From an uncultured Brachybacterium sp. (GTDB lineage: Bacteria > Actinomycetota > Actinomycetes > Actinomycetales > Dermabacteraceae), in NCBI RefSeq assembly GCF_947500705.1, contig NZ_CANMSY010000001.1, positions 62,001 to 126,000 on the forward strand: DNA of 64,000 nt, in the 5' to 3' direction. Of this stretch, positions 60,822-64,000 are shown piece after piece; positions within the stretch are counted from its first letter, which is position 1; each line of letters opens with the position of its first letter. The position numbers and the translations under genes are program-made. A model generated the notes under the pieces. It saw nothing but the letters and a program-made list of their open reading frames with translations. It was not told the DNA's origin and searched no databases.

Positions 60822-63155
60822 ATGGTGATGCCGACGTTCGAGATCGACCCCTGGACCCTTAGGGAGCCGACGGTCGATGTCGATGCCCTGCCCGTGAGCG
60901 AGACGGTCTTCAGCCTGTCCAACGGCCACCTCGGCGTCCGCGGCACTCTGGACGAGGTCGCCCCCCACGCGGTGCGCGGCACCTTCCTGGCCGGCGTCCA
61001 CGAACAGCACCCGCTGTCCTATCCCGAGGGCGGCTACGGCCATCCCGAGCAGGGACAGGCGATGGTCGCGGTCGCCGACGCGACCGCCCTGCGCCTGACG
61101 GTCGATGGGATCCCGCTGGACGTGCGCACCCTCGAGCCCGAGATCCATGAACGCTCCCTGTCCCTGCGCACGGGGATCCTCTCGCGCCGCTTGGTCTGGA
61201 GGACCCCCGCCGGCACCCGGCTGGAGCTGCGCAGCCAGCGCATGGTCTCCCTCGTCGAGCGTTCCCTGTGCACGGTCCGCTGGCGGCTGCGAGCCCTCGA
61301 CGGCCCCGCCCACGTCGTGGTGCGCTCGGAGCTGGCACTCGGCGAGAGACCGCCCGAGGTGGAGAACAACGACCCGCGGGTCGGGGAAGCTCTCGACGAT
61401 CCCTTCGAGATCCTCCACATGGCCTGCGACGACACAGGCGGGGTGCTCGCCGCGCGCACCCATCGCTCCGGGATCGAGGTCGCGACGGCGACCCAGCACA
61501 GGGTGGCCGGGAGCGGGTCGGTGGCCACCGAAGCCGTCTCCGATGACCACGTCGTCACCGTCATCTCGGCGGATCTCGAGGCGGGGAATTCGCTCGAGAT
61601 CGACAGGCACTCCGGCTACGTTTGGGCTCGCGATGCGGACCCCGGTTCCCTGCAGGAGTCGGCTCGAGCCGTCGTCGACTCGAGCATCGACCGTGGCTGG
61701 GAGGCGCTGGCCGCGGCGCAGCAGGACGTGCTCGACGAGCTCTGGGCCACCGCGGATGTCGAGGTCGACGGGGACGACGAGCTGCAGCAGGCGCTGCGCT
61801 TCAACGTGTTCACCCTGTTCACCGCCACCGCGTGCCTCGACGGCGCCCCGCTCGGCGGGAAGGGGCTGACGGGCCTCGGATACAGCGGGCACACCTTCTG
61901 GGACATCGAGGGGTTCGTCGTCCCCGCACTGTCGCTCCTGGTCCCCGACGCTGCGGCACGGCTGCTGCGGTGGCGCGCCTCGACCCTGGACGCCGCCCGG
62001 GAACGGGCTACCGTGCTGGGGCTGCAGGGAGCGACCTTCGCATGGCGCACCATCGACGGTCGTGAGGTCTCCGCGTACTGGCCGGCCAGCACCGCGGCGA
62101 TGCACGTCAACGCAGCGGTCTCCCGCGCCTTCTGGCTCCACGGCAATGTGACGGGACAGGGGCCCGGGACGCTCGGCGGGCTCGAGGTGCTGGTGGAGAC
62201 GGCGCGGCTGTGGATCTCGATGGGCAGTGAGGACGCCGAGGGGGAATGGCACCTGTTCGGGATGACCGGTCCGGACGAATACACCGGTGTCGTCGACGAC
62301 AACGTCTTCACCAACCTGATGGCGCGGCGCAACCTCCTGCACGCCGCCGAGGCCTGCGCGCTGCTGAGCGCGGAGGCCGCCGCGCTCGGCGTCGGCGGCG
62401 AGGAGATCGCGCGCTGGCGCGGAGCGGCGGAGGCCGTGCACCTCCCCTGGGACGAGCACCTGCAGGTCCATCCGGCGAACACGGGATTCACCACCTACCA
62501 GGAATGGCCCTTCGAGGACCACGACTCCTCCCCCGTCCAGGAGCATCAGCATTACGCGACGATCTATCGCCGTCAGGTGGTCAAGCAGGCGGACCTCGTC
62601 CAGGCGCTGTGGTGGTGCGGCGATGACTTCACCGCGGAGCAGATCGCCCGCGATCTCGACTACTACGAGGCGCGGACGGTGCGGGACTCCTCCCTGTCGG
62701 CGAGCGCCCAGGCGGTGGTCTGCGCACGCGCGCAGCATCCGGATCTGGCCCTCCGCTATCTCCGCGAGAGCGCGCTCGTCGATCTGCGGGATCTGTCCGG
62801 TGATGCGAAGGACGGGCTGCACCTGGCCGCTGTCGGAGGGACCTGGCTCGCGCTGACGGCGGGCCTGGGCGGGCTCCGCGATGAGCACGGCGAGCTCGAG
62901 CTGGCGCCGCTGCTGCCGTCGGGGCTGACCCGCTTCCGCTTCCACGTCACCTGGCACGGTCACCTCCTGCGGGTCGAGACCACAGCCGCGGGCACGGAGC
63001 TGAGCCTTCTGCGCGGGGACGGCCCGCTGGGGGTCCTCGTCGACGGGACCCGGGTCACCCTCTCGTCGGACCATCCCGCGCGGGTGCCGCTGCGCACCGC
63101 TGCTCCGCTCCTGCCGGAGCCGACGCAACCGCCGGGGCGCGCGCCCCGGAGCTGA
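60822..63155 (+). CDS. GH65 glycoside phosphorylase (maltose/trehalose/kojibiose type)
   Basis: A 777-aa inverting disaccharide phosphorylase. An N-terminal beta-sandwich (DPWTLREPTVDVDALPVSET, then FSLSNGHLGVRGTLDE) is followed by the (alpha/alpha)6 barrel with YSGHTFWDIEGFVVPAL, the general acid Glu in GMTGPDEYTGVVDDN (about residues 480-494) and the phosphate/substrate segment VVKQADLVQALWW (about 586-598). It should cleave an alpha-glucosyl disaccharide with phosphate to give beta-glucose 1-phosphate. A beta-phosphoglucomutase gene, the usual companion, is not seen here. The upstream LLM fragment and the stub at 49453 connect this locus with the 46-49.6 kb cluster. Confidence 0.92.
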   Translation: MVMPTFEIDPWTLREPTVDVDALPVSETVFSLSNGHLGVRGTLDEVAPHAVRGTFLAGVHEQHPLSYPEGGYGHPEQGQAMVAVADATALRLTVDGIPLDVRTLEPEIHERSLSLRTGILSRRLVWRTPAGTRLELRSQRMVSLVERSLCTVRWRLRALDGPAHVVVRSELALGERPPEVENNDPRVGEALDDPFEILHMACDDTGGVLAARTHRSGIEVATATQHRVAGSGSVATEAVSDDHVVTVISADLEAGNSLEIDRHSGYVWARDADPGSLQESARAVVDSSIDRGWEALAAAQQDVLDELWATADVEVDGDDELQQALRFNVFTLFTATACLDGAPLGGKGLTGLGYSGHTFWDIEGFVVPALSLLVPDAAARLLRWRASTLDAARERATVLGLQGATFAWRTIDGREVSAYWPASTAAMHVNAAVSRAFWLHGNVTGQGPGTLGGLEVLVETARLWISMGSEDAEGEWHLFGMTGPDEYTGVVDDNVFTNLMARRNLLHAAEACALLSAEAAALGVGGEEIARWRGAAEAVHLPWDEHLQVHPANTGFTTYQEWPFEDHDSSPVQEHQHYATIYRRQVVKQADLVQALWWCGDDFTAEQIARDLDYYEARTVRDSSLSASAQAVVCARAQHPDLALRYLRESALVDLRDLSGDAKDGLHLAAVGGTWLALTAGLGGLRDEHGELELAPLLPSGLTRFRFHVTWHGHLLRVETTAAGTELSLLRGDGPLGVLVDGTRVTLSSDHPARVPLRTAAPLLPEPTQPPGRAPRS

Positions 63156-63159
63156 GCCG

Positions 63160-63430
63160 CACCGCCTCCGCGGCGTGCCCCGAGGGGGGGGAAGCTGATC
63201 CCCAAGGTCCCCATCTCGAGCAGACACGCCTCGAAGAATCGCGTGTCGCCGGTGGAGGATGCCCCGCGCCCGAGTAGCACCTTCAGCGTTCCCACTCCGC
63301 CGAGGAATCCCACCTCGGCCAGCAGGGCGATCACGATCGGTCGCCATGAGCGCCTTCGTCGGGCCAGAACGATCGCGACCGCTGTCAGCACGGGCAGGCA
63401 CACGGCCTGGCCGGCGATCCGATCCAGCAC
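63160..63430 (-). pseudogene. Truncated, frameshifted PAP2 phosphatase gene
   Basis: On the minus strand the frame gives VCLPVLTAVAIVLARRRRSW, VGFLGGVGTLKVLLGRG and LEMGTLGISFPP, a PAP2-family beginning. A run of eight G (63184-63191 on the + strand) shifts the frame just before the PSGH motif. With one base fewer the text would read FPPSGHAAEAV. Beyond this the gene ends abruptly at the GH65 stop, and the C-terminal His motif is missing. A stop codon also lies directly upstream of the first residues. It has no possible activity. Confidence 0.75.
63184..63191. repeat. G8 homopolymer in the PAP2 remnant
   Basis: Eight consecutive G on the + strand. Removing one restores the PSGH-containing frame of the PAP2 fragment. 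Confidence 0.85.
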
Positions 63431-63528
63431 GTGCTACGCGAACTCCAGGGAGGACGGGCGGGGTGTCGAGCGCGCGGAGGCCGCGTCTCGCCGGACTGCT
63501 GTCCGTGCTCGCCCCACACGCTCACCGG

Positions 63529-64000
63529 TCAGCGGCGGGACGCAGCGAAGGTCGAGTGGCCGGGGCCCGAGCCCGGGGCCACGACGGCATCGATCGCGTC
63601 CCGCTCCTCCGCCGTCGGCTCCCATTCCACGGCGCTGGCGTTGGCCGCGACCTGCTCGGGGCGGGTGGCGCCGGCGATGACGGTGTCCACGGCGGACTGG
63701 GCGTGCAGGCCGCCGAGCGCGATCTCGAGCATGCTCCGCCCGGACCTCTCGGAGAGCTGGCGGAGTCCCTCGACCACGTCCCAGCGGGCGCTCTCGAGGC
63801 GCGCCGTCTCGGTCGCGAGCCGCGTCCCCTCGGGGGCGCCTCCCGCCTGCGAGTACTTGCCGGTGAGCAGCCCGAAGGCGAGCGGGAAGTAGGGAAGCAG
63901 GCTCATGCCGAAATGCTCGAGGGCGGGCACCAGCTCCGCCTCGGCGCTGCGGTTGTACAGCGAGTACTCGTTCTGCGCGGTGATGAAAGCGGGCGTCCCC
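63529..64000 (-). CDS. Aldo/keto reductase, 5' end outside window
   Basis: The C-terminal ~157 residues of an NADPH-dependent aldo/keto reductase of the Kv-beta/YajO-like class. FITAQNEYSLYNRSAEAELVPA is the conserved QxxYS-type segment, then LLPYFPLAFGLLTGKYS, IALGGLHAQSAVDTVIAGATRPEQVAANA (the cofactor-binding loop) and a normal end. The N-terminal catalytic Tyr/Asp/Lys/His region lies beyond position 64000. It reduces aldehydes or ketones; the substrate is unknown. Confidence 0.93.
   Translation of the reverse strand, partial: GTPAFITAQNEYSLYNRSAEAELVPALEHFGMSLLPYFPLAFGLLTGKYSQAGGAPEGTRLATETARLESARWDVVEGLRQLSERSGRSMLEIALGGLHAQSAVDTVIAGATRPEQVAANASAVEWEPTAEERDAIDAVVAPGSGPGHSTFAASRR

Overview
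The window looks like chromosomal DNA from a high-GC actinobacterium, most probably Brachybacterium or another member of the Dermabacteraceae. Base composition is strongly GC-rich, GTG starts are frequent, there is a resuscitation-promoting factor, several genes appear leaderless, and a macrolide kinase at 7703-8623 resembles the Mph(H) type first described from Brachybacterium. The genus call is inference. I see no rRNA, tRNA, CRISPR array, integrase, transposase or prophage. About 70 genes or gene remnants are called, the first and last being cut by the window edges.

Layout. 1-9.9 kb: a clipped membrane protein, divergent tdk and mug, a flavin monooxygenase, a baeRF-family protein, a small hydrophilic protein, a TerC exporter behind a probable yybP-ykoY manganese riboswitch, a YhhN membrane protein, the macrolide kinase and an Rpf. 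10.4-14.2 kb: a sugar-uptake and catabolism group (GPH symporter, Gfo/Idh/MocA dehydrogenase, TIM-barrel isomerase). 14.4-19.3 kb: an NTF2-like protein, a SurA-like lipoprotein, a GMC dehydrogenase with its small subunit, an IclR regulator and an ABM monooxygenase. 19.4-23.2 kb: a nitrogen-oxide locus with a membrane-bound copper nitrite reductase fused to an NnrS-like domain, its Cys-containing HTH regulator and a divergent DUF2249 protein. 23.3-28.7 kb: DUF899, DHFR-like, TDT-family and MFS transporter genes, and a VOC protein. 28.9-41.3 kb: an osmoprotectant region. betT-betB-betA takes up choline and oxidises it to glycine betaine, and a second BCCT transporter with choline sulfatase (betC) can feed it with choline-O-sulfate. 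A YbdK ligase, a quinone oxidoreductase and a flavin reductase lie between the two operons. 41.6-50.4 kb: an ABC-F protein, a monooxygenase remnant, a 43-residue Arg-rich ORF, a DksA-like protein, two LLM flavoproteins, a GH13 glucosidase or trehalose synthase, and remnants of GH65 and DUF1905 genes. 50.4-64 kb: a membrane pyrophosphatase, dodecin, PhoD, pterin dehydratase, GrpB, ArfB, an acyltransferase, DUF3152, a pyrimidine-reductase pair, a complete GH65 phosphorylase preceded by a fragment of an LLM gene, a broken PAP2 gene and a clipped aldo/keto reductase.

Structure beyond genes. Three features recur. (i) Near-perfect inverted repeats or palindromes lie between genes (14297-14353, 35761-35822, 56964-57001). 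(ii) Short tandem repeats with 6-20 bp periods sit in or next to intergenic DNA, often overlapping the end of a gene; one hexamer array runs through a frame-broken DUF1905 gene. (iii) Several genes carry a TANNNT box exactly 12 nt before the start codon, implying leaderless transcripts. The most informative observation is a reciprocal pattern. The 46-49.6 kb locus has a complete LLM gene and a GH65 stub, whereas the 60.5-63.2 kb locus has an LLM stub and a complete GH65 gene, as expected if a duplicated module lost different members at each copy.
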